Assembly: GCF_001698225.1 (NCBI RefSeq)
Contig: NZ_CP016594.1
Span: 2,356,001 to 2,420,000, forward strand
DNA: 64,000 nt
Source: Gordonia terrae
GTDB taxonomy: Bacteria > Actinomycetota > Actinomycetes > Mycobacteriales > Mycobacteriaceae
Direction of reading: 5' to 3'
Position numbers and translations under genes: made by a program. Below, in pieces: positions 19,990-28,086 of this stretch. The notes below the pieces were generated by a model. It made no database searches, had not been told where the DNA came from, and saw nothing but the letters and a program-made list of their open reading frames with translations. Every line of letters starts with the position of its first letter. Within the stretch, counting starts at the first letter, position 1.

Positions 19990-20841
19990 GTGTACCGGGT
20001 ATTTGAGGCTCTCGACGAGCTGGTCGCGATCGTCGAAGAGGCACGAAGTGTGCCGATGACCGCAGGCTGCGTCGTCCCGCGCGGCGATGTGCTGGAACTC
20101 CTCGACGACATCAAGGACTCCATCCCCGGCGAGCTCGACGACGCGCAGGACGTGCTCGATCAGCGCGACACGCTCATCGGCGATGCCCGCGAGCATGCCG
20201 AGACGACGGTGGCGAAGGCGGATTCGGAGTCCGAGGCCGTTCTCGCGCACGCCCGCGCCGAGGCGGACCGGATTCTGTCCGAGGCGAAGGCGCAGGCCGA
20301 CCGAATGGTCGACGAGGCGAGCGCGCACTCGAACTCGCTGGTCGGGGATGCCTCCGAGGAGGCCCATCGCCTGCAGACGAGCGCTGCTCGCGAATTCGAG
20401 GCCGTCACGGGTCGGGCGCGGGCCGAGGCCCAGCGCACCATCGACGCGGCCAACAACTCCTACGACAAGTCGGTGGCCGACGGCATCGCCGAGCAGCAGC
20501 GGCTGGTCTCCGAGACCGAGGTCGTCGGCGCGGCGAAGTCCGAGGCGGAGCGCATCATCGATGCCGCCCACGCGGAGGCGGATCGTCTGCGCGGTGATTG
20601 CGATGTCTACGTCGACGAGAAGCTCGCCCAGTTCGAAGAGGTCCTGACCGGCACGCTGCGATCGGTGAACCGTGGGCGGCACCAGCTGCGCACCGGTGCC
20701 GGAATGCACGATTACGTCGAGTACCCCCGCGGCGTCGACGAGTCCGGCCGGACCGAGAACAAGGGTGACGGTTCACGCTCACGCGAGGCGTCCGCGCGTC
20801 ACACCTACGACCGCGATCATGGTTCGCCGCTCGCGGTGTGA
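19990..20841 (+). CDS. sepIVA: DivIVA-like coiled-coil cell-division protein SepIVA
   Basis: A 283-residue protein. The GTG at 19990 was chosen because VYRVFEALDELVAIVEEA aligns with the start of the mycobacterial protein (Rv2927c) and GGGG precedes it. After a short N-terminal segment (MTAGCVVPRGDVLELLDD) it is almost entirely a heptad-rich Ala/Glu/Arg coiled coil (about residues 60-220), then a polar disordered tail. In mycobacteria the homologue localises to the septum and intracellular membrane domain and is needed for division. It lies upstream of DUF177-rnc-mutM, as in M. tuberculosis. Confidence 0.88.
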   Translation: MYRVFEALDELVAIVEEARSVPMTAGCVVPRGDVLELLDDIKDSIPGELDDAQDVLDQRDTLIGDAREHAETTVAKADSESEAVLAHARAEADRILSEAKAQADRMVDEASAHSNSLVGDASEEAHRLQTSAAREFEAVTGRARAEAQRTIDAANNSYDKSVADGIAEQQRLVSETEVVGAAKSEAERIIDAAHAEADRLRGDCDVYVDEKLAQFEEVLTGTLRSVNRGRHQLRTGAGMHDYVEYPRGVDESGRTENKGDGSRSREASARHTYDRDHGSPLAV

Positions 20842-20931
20842 CCCTGGGTGTGACACGGTCGTCGACCCGGCTGTCCACACGCCGCCGGCGTCGGTCGATC
20901 ATTCGGGGACGCCAGCGTATGGTGGGCGTCT

Positions 20932-21594
20932 GTGGCTGATCATGCTGTGACATCAGAGCCGTCGCACGGTCCCGGTTCGACCCCCAGGCGCGAGCCGTTC
21001 GTGCTGGATGTGCGTTCGATGGGACGCCGCCCGGGCACCATGTCCGAGGTGCACCGAACGGTGCGTACACCCGAGCGGCTCGGCGTCGAGATGGTCGGTA
21101 TCCCGGCGGATTCCGACGTCGATCTCGACCTGCGCCTCGAGGCGGTGTCCGAGGGGATCCTGGTGACCGGCACGGTGTGCGGCGAGACCGTCGGTCAATG
21201 TTCACGGTGCCTCGAACCCGTCGACGGAACGGTCACGGTCTTCCTCACCGAACTCTTCGCCTATCCGGACAGCGCGACCGAACAGACGACCGACGCCGAC
21301 GACATCCATCGCATCGCCGATGACCGCATCGATCTCGAGCAGTCGATCATCGATGCGGTCGCGCTCGAGCTGCCGATGTCGCCGTTGTGTTCCGAGGACT
21401 GTCAAGGTCTGTGCCAGGTGTGCGGCGTCCGGCTCGCCATCGCCGAGCCGGGCCACTCCCACGAGGTCATCGACCCCCGGTGGGCTGGTCTCGCGAGCAA
21501 GTTCGCCGACCTCGACGCCGACGACTCGGCATCGGCGTCGGAGGGCGACGCCGCCGACACCGCGGATCCCGACCGGAAACGACATCGTGACTGA
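20932..21594 (+). CDS. YceD / DUF177 family protein
   Basis: A 220-residue protein with the DUF177 features: [17 protein letters not shown] near the N-terminus, a CSRCLEP motif, and a second Cys group ([13 protein letters not shown]) that probably binds metal. The C-terminal tail is acidic. The family is associated with 23S rRNA and 50S assembly and is often next to rpmF; in Mycobacteriales it precedes rnc instead, as here. The start could be GTG 20932 or GTG 20947. It overlaps the rnc start by 8 nt. Confidence 0.85.
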   Translation: MADHAVTSEPSHGPGSTPRREPFVLDVRSMGRRPGTMSEVHRTVRTPERLGVEMVGIPADSDVDLDLRLEAVSEGILVTGTVCGETVGQCSRCLEPVDGTVTVFLTELFAYPDSATEQTTDADDIHRIADDRIDLEQSIIDAVALELPMSPLCSEDCQGLCQVCGVRLAIAEPGHSHEVIDPRWAGLASKFADLDADDSASASEGDAADTADPDRKRHRD

Positions 21595-22312
21595 GGCCGT
21601 GCGGGAGGATGGACCGCGAGCCGCGCTGCTCGACGCCCTGGACACCGACATCCCCGATGAGCTCCTCACGCTGGCGCTGACCCATCGGTCCTACGCCTAC
21701 GAACACGGCGGTCTCCCCACCAACGAGCGCCTGGAGTTCCTCGGCGACTCGGTGCTGGGCGTCGTCATCACCGAGCGTCTCTATCTGCGCTATCCCGATC
21801 GTCCCGAGGGTGAACTGGCCAAGATCCGCGCGAGCGTCGTCAACATGCACGCCCTCGCCGATGTGGCTCGCGGGCTCGGGGACGAGGGCGGGCTCGGAAA
21901 ATACCTGTTCCTCGGTCGCGGCGAGGAGATGACGGGCGGCCGCGACAAGGACTCGATCCTGGCAGACGGTCTGGAATCACTGTTCGGCGCGGTCTTCCTC
22001 AGCCATGGTCTCGAGACCTCGCAGCGGGTCATCCTGCGCTTGTTCGACGAGCGTCTCGACCGTGCCGGCAGCCTCGGCGCGGGCCTGGACTGGAAGACCT
22101 CGCTCCAGGAGCTGAGTTCCGAGCGCGGCTTCGGTCCGCCGCAGTACCAGATCAGCGCGACCGGTCCAGACCACAACAAGGAGTTCACCGCGACCGCGCT
22201 GGTCGCGGGCGAGAGTCTCGGCGAGGGCGTCGGCCGGACCAAGAAGGAAGCGGAGCAGCAGGCGGCTGCGCATGCCTGGAAAGTGCTCACCGAGCGCGCT
22301 TCCGCCTCGTGA
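21587..22312 (+). CDS. rnc: Ribonuclease III
   Basis: A double-strand-specific endoribonuclease for rRNA maturation and antisense regulation. 241 residues from GTG 21587, inside the end of the DUF177 gene. The catalytic signature [15 protein letters not shown] and the second acidic site ([14 protein letters not shown]) are intact. A C-terminal dsRNA-binding domain ([19 protein letters not shown] ... [16 protein letters not shown]) follows. The size is standard. It is followed by mutM after 51 nt. Confidence 0.96.
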   Translation: MTEAVREDGPRAALLDALDTDIPDELLTLALTHRSYAYEHGGLPTNERLEFLGDSVLGVVITERLYLRYPDRPEGELAKIRASVVNMHALADVARGLGDEGGLGKYLFLGRGEEMTGGRDKDSILADGLESLFGAVFLSHGLETSQRVILRLFDERLDRAGSLGAGLDWKTSLQELSSERGFGPPQYQISATGPDHNKEFTATALVAGESLGEGVGRTKKEAEQQAAAHAWKVLTERASAS

Positions 22313-22363
22313 AACCCGGCTTCGTGATCTTCCGTCTCGTGCACGACCTGCCCGCGGTGTCGC

Positions 22364-23269
22364 ATGCCTGAACTGCCCGAGGTCGAGACCGTCCGCAGCG
22401 GTCTCGAGACCCATCTCGTCGGGCGCGTGGTGACCTCGACCGAGGTCCTCCATCCCCGCGCGATCCGTCGTCATGCCGGGGGTGAGCCGGATCTGATCGG
22501 CCGGCTCGCCGGCAAGCAGGTGACCGGCGTCCGCCGCCGCGGCAAGTACCTGTGGATCGATCTCGCCGACTCCACCGACCGGGCGGCGCTCGTGGTCCAT
22601 CTCGGGATGAGCGGGCAGATGCTCATCGCGCGGGTCGGAACCCCCGACCACACGCATCTGCGGGTCCGCGCCGTCCTCGACGACGAGAACGAACTCCGCT
22701 TCGTCGACCAACGCACCTTCGGCGGCTGGCATCTCGACGACTACACCCCTGATGTGTATGCGCCCCAGCATAATTCGGGCACGACCGACTCGGCATCCGC
22801 TGACGTCCCGACGTCGGTGGCGCACATCGCCACCGATCCCTTCGATCCGGCTTTCGATCCCGGCCGTGTCGTGGATCGCATGCGCGCCAAGCACTCCGAG
22901 ATCAAACGGGTGCTGCTGGACCAGACCGTCATCTCCGGGGTCGGCAACATCTACGCCGACGAGGCGCTCTGGCGCGCGCGCCTGCACGGTGCGCGGATCG
23001 CCGAGACCATCAGTCGCAAGAAGCTACGCGAACTGATCGACGCCGTCACCGACGTGATGGCGGCGGCGCTGAAGGTCGGCGGGACATCCTTCGACGCGCT
23101 GTATGTGAACGTCAACGGACAGTCCGGGTACTTCGAACGGTCCCTGAACGCCTACGGGCGGGCGGGGGAGCCGTGTCGCAGGTGCGGCGCGATCATGCGG
23201 CGGGAGCAGTTCATGAACCGGAGCTCGTTCTTCTGCCCGAAGTGCCAGCGGCCGCTGCGAACTCTGTAA
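22364..23269 (+). CDS. mutM: Formamidopyrimidine-DNA glycosylase
   Basis: Removes 8-oxoguanine and ring-opened purines from DNA. The 301-residue enzyme starts [15 protein letters not shown] (catalytic Pro2 and Glu3), has the beta-hairpin lysine in [11 protein letters not shown], a helix-two-turn-helix ([17 protein letters not shown]) and a C-terminal zinc finger with four Cys ([11 protein letters not shown] to FFCPKCQ). It is complete and looks functional. Its last ~100 nt (23147-23248) have a second, 81% identical copy 3.17 kb downstream (26318-26419), so the gene end appears to be the insertion point of an accessory island. Confidence 0.96.
   Translation: MPELPEVETVRSGLETHLVGRVVTSTEVLHPRAIRRHAGGEPDLIGRLAGKQVTGVRRRGKYLWIDLADSTDRAALVVHLGMSGQMLIARVGTPDHTHLRVRAVLDDENELRFVDQRTFGGWHLDDYTPDVYAPQHNSGTTDSASADVPTSVAHIATDPFDPAFDPGRVVDRMRAKHSEIKRVLLDQTVISGVGNIYADEALWRARLHGARIAETISRKKLRELIDAVTDVMAAALKVGGTSFDALYVNVNGQSGYFERSLNAYGRAGEPCRRCGAIMRREQFMNRSSFFCPKCQRPLRTL
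23147..23248 (+). repeat. mutM 3'-end copy 1 (possible left attachment site)
   Basis: These 102 nt encode the MutM zinc finger and align without gaps to 26318-26419 with 83 of 102 bases identical by hand count. Together the two copies bracket the accessory genes, as expected when an element integrates into the 3' end of a gene and carries a replacement end. Confidence 0.7.
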
Positions 23270-23868
23270 AGCCTCTGCCTGGACAGCGATCGTTCCCGGA
23301 GCGCTGCGATGTACGTTGTACGTTTTGGTCGCGTGCGCATCACCGTGATCCTGCGAAAGTCGGATCGACCTAAGGAGTCGGAAGGTAGGTTTCAGGCTCC
23401 CGAAGCCCTATCGCCACCGCCAACGTGACCTGCTTTGACGGTTGAAAGTAGGCGGTTGGCTCCTGTCGATCTGCGCGTGGCAACGCCAGGTGACCGCTCG
23501 CATCGAGATTGGCAGCTGGGGGACTAGGTGCAGTGACTTGACAGGGTGTTGTCAAGCGGCGAGCACGCAGTCAAAGCAAGTCCCCTCGATCGACCGCTCT
23601 GGGTAACGCTTGGGCTTGGTGCGAAGCTTCAACAAGAAAGCGTGACTAGCAGTGATGGCATCACGCCCGGACAACCCCGGGGGCACATCATCCGGTGGGG
23701 GACGAACCGGGAATCCTGCAAGGGGCGTCCCGCGGCACAACGTCCCGACGACCGGGCACTGGTGCTGAACTGCGAGTACATCAAGACCGTCGTGCCTGAC
23801 GTCGCTGAGACTGATGGACTGACATGATGAGTGTTTGAGGCCCATCAGGAGACGAGTTAAGAGGCTGC
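23270..23868 (+). other. 600-bp region without a convincing gene
   Basis: Short open frames exist on both strands, for example 23546-23827 (+) and 23552-23845 (-), but neither has a ribosome binding site or a recognisable product. The region contains the inverted repeat CTTGACA-N6-TGTCAAG at 23537-23556. Just after the mutM stop is a degenerate look-alike of the palindrome found at 26451-26468 (GATCGTTCCCGGAGCGCTGCG near 23290). It may hold regulatory sequence for the downstream pair, or a decayed gene. Confidence 0.4.
23537..23556. promoter_or_regulatory. Inverted repeat CTTGACA-N6-TGTCAAG
   Basis: Perfect 7-bp arms with a 6-nt spacer, about 310 bp before the first island gene. The left arm contains a consensus -35 hexamer, TTGACA, so the repeat may be a promoter-operator. 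No matching -10 was seen at the right distance. Confidence 0.35.
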
Positions 23869-25038
23869 ATGAGTTTGGTGAATCAGATCCACGACACGCG
23901 AACCGATTGCTACTCAGTTATGACCGAGATGAAGGTAGGGGACTATCTGAAGGTCGTTGAGAAGGCGCATGCCGATAGGGGAGGTATTGAGGGCCAGCGC
24001 GCGGTCTTGGGGACTACTACCGCGCGGCGCATCCGAGACCGGATGGTCTCGGATATCACGCAAGGTGCTGTTCTGCCCCCGATTGTCATCGGCCTGGTCG
24101 TTGACGTGGAGACCTTCAATGCCGGGCCTCTGTCGACATTCGAAGAACTGCAAACGATTCTTGCCGGAGCACCGGGTGAGGACGTCGCGATTATCGACGG
24201 TATGCAACGCACTGCCGCCCTGCTCGCAGCAAGCGAGCAGGACGAGTCAGTAAGCGACCGGCCAATGCGAGTTGAGTTCTGGCTGACGCGGGGCGTTCGC
24301 GCTTTGATCTACAGGATGCTGGTACTCAACACCGGTCAGGTTCCGTGGACACTCGATCGACAGATAGCTGTGGTGTTCGCGTCGATGCTTGGAGAGGTCC
24401 GTGACCGTGTCCCTTCAATTGAGAAGCTGATCACGCCTGATGAACCCGGCCGACGCGTTGGCGCCGCGCAATTGAGGTTTGACTCCATTGTCGAGATGTA
24501 TATGGCCTTCTCACTACGAAAGGCGACGGTCGATACAAAAGAGCAGGTTTCTGACGAGTTCTCGCGCCTCGACTTTGTTGAGAACTTAGATGACACCAAT
24601 TTCCAGGCCCAATTCTACGGAGTGCTGGAGATGCTCGTTGATCTCGACAAGGAATTCTCACGAGCGGCAGCTTCTCCAGGTGTGCCGCTCAGTAGCGGGC
24701 GTCGGGTATTTGATCGGCAGCCGGCACGAATCGGCTTCTCCGTGGCCTTCGGCCTCAAAATAATCGGCCGTCCGGGCGAGAGTCGCAGCTCGGAGAAAAA
24801 GGCGCGCGCTTTGCAGACCCTACAATCGCAACATCAGGATTTTCTCGATCAGCTGAAAAGGCTTAATGACCAAGAACTCGTCGACTTTCTGCGCCTGGAT
24901 GTTCTTGGGGAGGTTCTCGATAAACGTGTTGGTCAGGTTGGTCGTTATGAACGCGGAGTCTTTCAGGAGGCTTTCAAGGTGCTCATTGAAGAGCAGTTCG
25001 ATGTGACGTCGATGGAGATATGCTGGAGGGCAGCGTAG
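23869..25038 (+). CDS. DGxQR-motif (DGQHR/ParB-like fold) protein of unknown function
   Basis: A 389-residue protein with ATG preceded by AAGAGG. The N-terminal half has the pattern of DGQHR/DndB and DUF262-type domains, which share the ParB/sulfiredoxin fold: an early GQRAV (residues 42-46), a hydrophobic strand LPPIVIGLVV (69-78), then IIDGMQRTAALL (108-119), where DGMQR replaces DGQHR/DGQQR, and LNTGQVPW (153-160) plus DRQ (163-165), resembling the N-x-x-Q-x-P segment of those families. The C-terminal half is helical and unrecognised. These families act in phosphorothioation control and in defence systems. The next gene starts at or within its end, so the two form an operon. TTA codons and lower GC mark it as foreign. 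The family assignment is by motif only. Confidence 0.7.
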   Translation: MSLVNQIHDTRTDCYSVMTEMKVGDYLKVVEKAHADRGGIEGQRAVLGTTTARRIRDRMVSDITQGAVLPPIVIGLVVDVETFNAGPLSTFEELQTILAGAPGEDVAIIDGMQRTAALLAASEQDESVSDRPMRVEFWLTRGVRALIYRMLVLNTGQVPWTLDRQIAVVFASMLGEVRDRVPSIEKLITPDEPGRRVGAAQLRFDSIVEMYMAFSLRKATVDTKEQVSDEFSRLDFVENLDDTNFQAQFYGVLEMLVDLDKEFSRAAASPGVPLSSGRRVFDRQPARIGFSVAFGLKIIGRPGESRSSEKKARALQTLQSQHQDFLDQLKRLNDQELVDFLRLDVLGEVLDKRVGQVGRYERGVFQEAFKVLIEEQFDVTSMEICWRAA

Positions 25039-25040
25039 TA

Positions 25041-26126
25041 GTGTCTCGGAATGCCAAAGACACTGCAGCCACGATCTTCGATCGGCTCGTGCGGTACGCA
25101 GCGGACCGAGGAGTGCAAATCCCGCTCGGCGAACGATACATATTTCTCGATGAGGCCGAGTACGACATCCTCGTGAGGACTAAACGGCTTGCGCACGTCA
25201 AGTTCGGGAGGAACCAGGCCGCTGCGCTGATCAAGTCACAGAACACGGTGGTACTGGCGATTGCAGGGTTTGAGGCCGAGGCAGTGGTATCGACCTCCCA
25301 GACTCGCGAGGTGGAGATGACTGCTGGACTCGCGGTCGCGATGCTGGCTGATCTGGAAGTGAATCCATCAGCTAGTCCAGCGTCCGTCCTTGATGTCGCT
25401 GGAGCGGGCAGCGCGGCGGATGGCGGGTATCAGGGTCACGACCTCGATCTGGTGTTGGGGCTCTATCCAGACATGCAGGCCCTCGAGATCGACGACCTGG
25501 CCGCCGGATGGACGGATCTTGACGCCAACTTATTACCCACGTGTGCTCGTCAGGGCGCCCACGGCAACGGCTGGGTCAACAGTGAACTCGCTGGTGAACT
25601 TGCAATGCTTGGGGAGCAACGTATTGCGGGCATCCCGTACGAGTTCCTGACCCGGGCGGTCCTTGATCTGAACCCCACAAGTCTCTTCCTATCGCTGTAT
25701 CGCTGTCTGGAGGCCACTTACGCGTATACAAAGGCTTCAGAACTCGCTACCACTCTTGGGATATCCAAGCCCTGGATTGAGATTGCCGAAGCGTTGGGAA
25801 ACACCCTCAGCTGGTATCCACGCCACGATCAGGGTTTGGCTGCAGTCCTGGCTATGCCTACGGTTGGCAGTGACGAACTTGAGGCACTGGCCGTCGCTCT
25901 TGGCCGCGACGAAGGTGCGGATGCACTCTCAACTCGTGTTGCCGCTGGCGTGCGAGAGCTACGAAATAGCTTAGTGCACTACGGCCCAACGACACGTCAG
26001 GTGGCTATCTTGAACGACGATTGGAATGCGCTATGCATTCCTCTTGCACGAGTCGTGGGGAGCGTATTCGCGCATGCGTATGCGGGCGACTTACCGGCAG
26101 TCTCATCGACGTTAGGTGATCGTTAG
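25041..26126 (+). CDS. Unknown protein with C-terminal HEPN-like RNxxxH motif
   Basis: A product of about 361 residues from GTG 25041 (GGAGGG lies 10 nt upstream); an ATG at 25020 overlapping the previous gene would give 368. The N-terminal ~100 residues look like a small alpha/beta domain (YIFLDEAEYDILVRTKRLAH). The C-terminal third is helical and contains ELRNSLVHYG, with R308-N309-x3-H313. This is the RNxxxH (Rx4-6H) motif of HEPN-domain ribonucleases and related Apea-like HEPN proteins. It is coupled to the upstream DGxQR gene and has several TTA codons (for example two in a row near 25529). A defence or toxin role is inference; no homologue is recognised outright. Confidence 0.65.
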   Translation: MSRNAKDTAATIFDRLVRYAADRGVQIPLGERYIFLDEAEYDILVRTKRLAHVKFGRNQAAALIKSQNTVVLAIAGFEAEAVVSTSQTREVEMTAGLAVAMLADLEVNPSASPASVLDVAGAGSAADGGYQGHDLDLVLGLYPDMQALEIDDLAAGWTDLDANLLPTCARQGAHGNGWVNSELAGELAMLGEQRIAGIPYEFLTRAVLDLNPTSLFLSLYRCLEATYAYTKASELATTLGISKPWIEIAEALGNTLSWYPRHDQGLAAVLAMPTVGSDELEALAVALGRDEGADALSTRVAAGVRELRNSLVHYGPTTRQVAILNDDWNALCIPLARVVGSVFAHAYAGDLPAVSSTLGDR

Positions 26127-26317
26127 AGCGGCGCTGTTTGCCCGCGCGGATAGAGGCGAAAGTTGCCTCGATCTACCCGCTGCGGAAATACCTCGATGGT
26201 GACGCCAGGCAATCTCTCGACGGCGAGGTCGGCTGGTCGGGTGCATCTGTCCTGCTCAAAGAACACGCGAGATCAAAACTCTTTAACCGTCTTCATCGCG
26301 TACCTCGGCTGTCCTTC

Positions 26318-26440
26318 AACCCCTACGGACGCGAAGGGCAGCCGTGCCGCAGCTGCGGGGCAATCATGCGCCGAGAGTCGTTCATGAACCGCAGCTCGTA
26401 CTTCTGCGCGCGGTGCCAGACCGTGCCTCGGCGCCGCCCA
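26318..26440 (+). pseudogene. Displaced mutM 3' end (zinc-finger fragment)
   Basis: Encodes NPYGREGQPCRSCGAIM and continues through FMNRSSYFCARCQ, matching the MutM C-terminus at 26 of 34 residues over 26318-26419, with all four zinc Cys kept. Of 34 codons most DNA differences are silent, so this segment evolved as the end of a working mutM. Homology stops abruptly just upstream of 26318 and fades after the last Cys. It is best read as the former chromosomal mutM end, or an incoming one, left over after integration or recombination. Confidence 0.75.
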
Positions 26441-26481
26441 CGTCGCTACGAGCGTTCCGCGGAACGCTCGTAGCGACGTGG
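26438..26481. repeat. 44-bp perfect palindrome with no loop
   Basis: Bases 26438-26459 are the exact reverse complement of 26460-26481, centred on CCGCGG. The central 18 bp (AGCGTTCCGCGGAACGCT, 26451-26468) occur again inside the HNH gene at 27195-27212. It could be a REP-like element, a recombinase site or a bidirectional terminator. Confidence 0.85.
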
Positions 26482-26579
26482 CCACCCATTTTGTCGGTGG
26501 GCGCCGCTACGTTGTTCGCATATCCGTTCGAACAGCTGGGGGGCTCGGGGTGTCGGTTTCGGTATTGCACGGTGAGAAC

Positions 26580-27983
26580 GTGTCGTCGATGTTCGATGGC
26601 GCGGATCCGGCGTCGTTGTCCGATGACGCGTTGGAAAGCAGGGTGCTGGTTCATGCCGCGCAGATCACCGCTCTCACCGCCGAGTTCTTGTCTCTGGTGG
26701 CGGAGTTGAATGAGCGGCAGTCGTGGCGGGGGCCGGGTGTTCACTCCCTGGCGCATTGGCTGTCGTGGAAGGCGGGTGTCTCTCGGCGCACGGCGCAGGA
26801 GCAGGTACGGGTGGCGAAGGCACTGACGGAGTTGCCGCTGATCCGGCAGGCGTTCGGTGCGGGGCGGTTGTCATATTCGAAGGTGCGGGCGCTGACGCGG
26901 GTGGCGACCCCGTTGCGGGAGAAAGAGCTGGTGAACCTGGCGTTGTCGTGTACGGCCTCCCAGCTGGAGCGGGCGGTACGTGCGATGGGACGGATCGATA
27001 TGGATCGTGGCATCGAGGCGGAGAATCGCCCGCCGGTGGAGTCGACAGGCCGGTGGAAGTGGAATGCCGATGGTTCCTTGTCTGTGTCGCTGACGCTGTC
27101 TCCGCTGGATGGTGCCAGGGTCCTTGCCGGTGCGGTCCGTGCGGAGTACGAACGCACCCGGACCTGCGACGATTCGGATCTGCCCGCGGTGTCGAGCGTT
27201 CCGCGGAACGCTGCGAGCGAGTTGGAGACCGTGGAGGGAGAACCGGATTTCGAGGTCAAGCCGGCGAATCGGCGGGACCTGTGGCGGAATGTGCCGTCGA
27301 ATCTGGCTCCCGCGATGGTGGCCATGGCCGACATGGTGCACGACGGGATCGCGATGCCTGATCTCGCTCCGGGCGCCGAGATCCTGATCCACACCGACGA
27401 GGGTGGAGAACTGGCCCACCTCGATGACGGGCCGGCGCTGTCGGTGGCCGAGTTGGAGGAGGTGCACTGTGGTGCTGCGGTCCGGAAGGCGTTGTCCAGG
27501 AAGGTGTCCGGCGCTCCAGGGAAGTTGGCATTGTTGGGGCTGGGGCGTAAGTCGCGAACGCCGAACAGGGCACTGGTCAGGGCGTTGTTCGTGAGAGACC
27601 GGTGCTGTCAGATGCCCGGCTGTGAACGCACACGGCATCTGCACGCCCATCACGTGGTGTTCTGGTCGGCCGGTGGGGAGACCGACCTGGACAACCTGAT
27701 TCTGTTGTGTGGGAGCTGTCACCGTGCGTTGCATCGGGGTGAGTTCAGTATCACCGGTCATCGGTCGCAACAGTTTTCGTTCCACAGGCCGGGTGGTTCG
27801 GTGATCGACGTAAGTCCCGCGACACGCGCGCCGGGGCAGTGGTCGCCGGATGAACGGGTGGCGGCGGATGCGACGGTGCCCGTGGGTGGCGGCAAGCTTG
27901 ACCTCGGGTACGCGACCGAGGTGATCTATGCGGTGTGGGAATGGAAGGAACGCAGCGCACGCCGAGACGCGGCAGCGGCCTGA
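26580..27983 (+). CDS. DUF222 / HNH endonuclease-domain protein (13E12 family)
   Basis: A protein of about 467 residues; start set at GTG 26580 (GGTGAG upstream), with ATG 26589 as alternative and an in-frame opening back to 26478. The N-terminal two thirds fit DUF222 (helical, LAHWLSWKAGVSRRTAQEQV). The C-terminal HNH nuclease motif is CQMPGCERTRHLHAHHVVFW, then GGETDLDNLILLCGSCHRALH, with the His-His pair, Asn and final His in place. These 13E12-type genes occur in many copies in Gordonia and mycobacteria; their role is unsettled. The codons around PAVSSVPRNAAS contain the 18-bp palindrome also found just upstream, in a spot where this family is variable. Confidence 0.85.
   Translation: MSSMFDGADPASLSDDALESRVLVHAAQITALTAEFLSLVAELNERQSWRGPGVHSLAHWLSWKAGVSRRTAQEQVRVAKALTELPLIRQAFGAGRLSYSKVRALTRVATPLREKELVNLALSCTASQLERAVRAMGRIDMDRGIEAENRPPVESTGRWKWNADGSLSVSLTLSPLDGARVLAGAVRAEYERTRTCDDSDLPAVSSVPRNAASELETVEGEPDFEVKPANRRDLWRNVPSNLAPAMVAMADMVHDGIAMPDLAPGAEILIHTDEGGELAHLDDGPALSVAELEEVHCGAAVRKALSRKVSGAPGKLALLGLGRKSRTPNRALVRALFVRDRCCQMPGCERTRHLHAHHVVFWSAGGETDLDNLILLCGSCHRALHRGEFSITGHRSQQFSFHRPGGSVIDVSPATRAPGQWSPDERVAADATVPVGGGKLDLGYATEVIYAVWEWKERSARRDAAAA
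27195..27212. repeat. 18-bp palindrome, second copy, inside the HNH gene
   Basis: AGCGTTCCGCGGAACGCT is identical to the centre of the 44-bp palindrome at 26451-26468. Here it is in-frame and encodes SVPRNA-type residues within a variable segment. Confidence 0.85.
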
Positions 27984-28031
27984 CGACGTCGGAAGCGGCC
28001 GGTGCGGGAATCTTTCCTGATCCTCGGCTCT

Positions 28032-28037
28032 TACTAT
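28032..28037 (+). promoter_or_regulatory. Putative -10 element upstream of the OsmC-like gene
   Basis: TACTAT (TANNNT) about 50 nt before the ATG, in the short gap after the HNH gene. This would give the osmC-acyP pair its own promoter, outside the island. Confidence 0.35.
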
Positions 28038-28086
28038 GGTCTGCGGTGCCAGCGCCGCCCCGCCGCCTGAGAGGACCCATCCCAGC

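Larger units (their letters stand above)
23249..26579. mobile_element. Accessory island inserted at the 3' end of mutM
   Basis: In M. tuberculosis the osmC homologue follows mutM directly; here about 4.8 kb intervenes. The island is bracketed by two mutM 3' ends, has visibly lower GC (32 of 60 bases by hand count at 24301-24360) and uses TTA leucine codons. It contains two unfamiliar genes and a 600-bp non-coding left end. No integrase, transposase or exact target duplication was found, so it is either a decayed element or one mobilised in trans. The right boundary is uncertain: it may end at the displaced mutM end (26419), at the palindrome (26481), or include the HNH gene. Confidence 0.65.
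26127..26579 (+). other. Island right end: mutM remnant, palindrome and HNH-gene upstream region
   Basis: No intact gene. An open frame through 26138-26473 ends in a MutM zinc-finger sequence but has no MutM body upstream. The interval then carries the 44-bp palindrome (26438-26481) and the short upstream region of the HNH gene. Confidence 0.6.

Noticed and set aside
23546..23845. Two overlapping short open frames on opposite strands before the island genes
   Set aside because: No ribosome binding site, no recognisable motif, and each is the shadow of the other; kept as non-coding.
23869..25038. Calling the first island gene dndB
   Set aside because: The DGMQR motif and layout suggest the same fold class, but no dndCDE genes are near and similarity is limited to short motifs.
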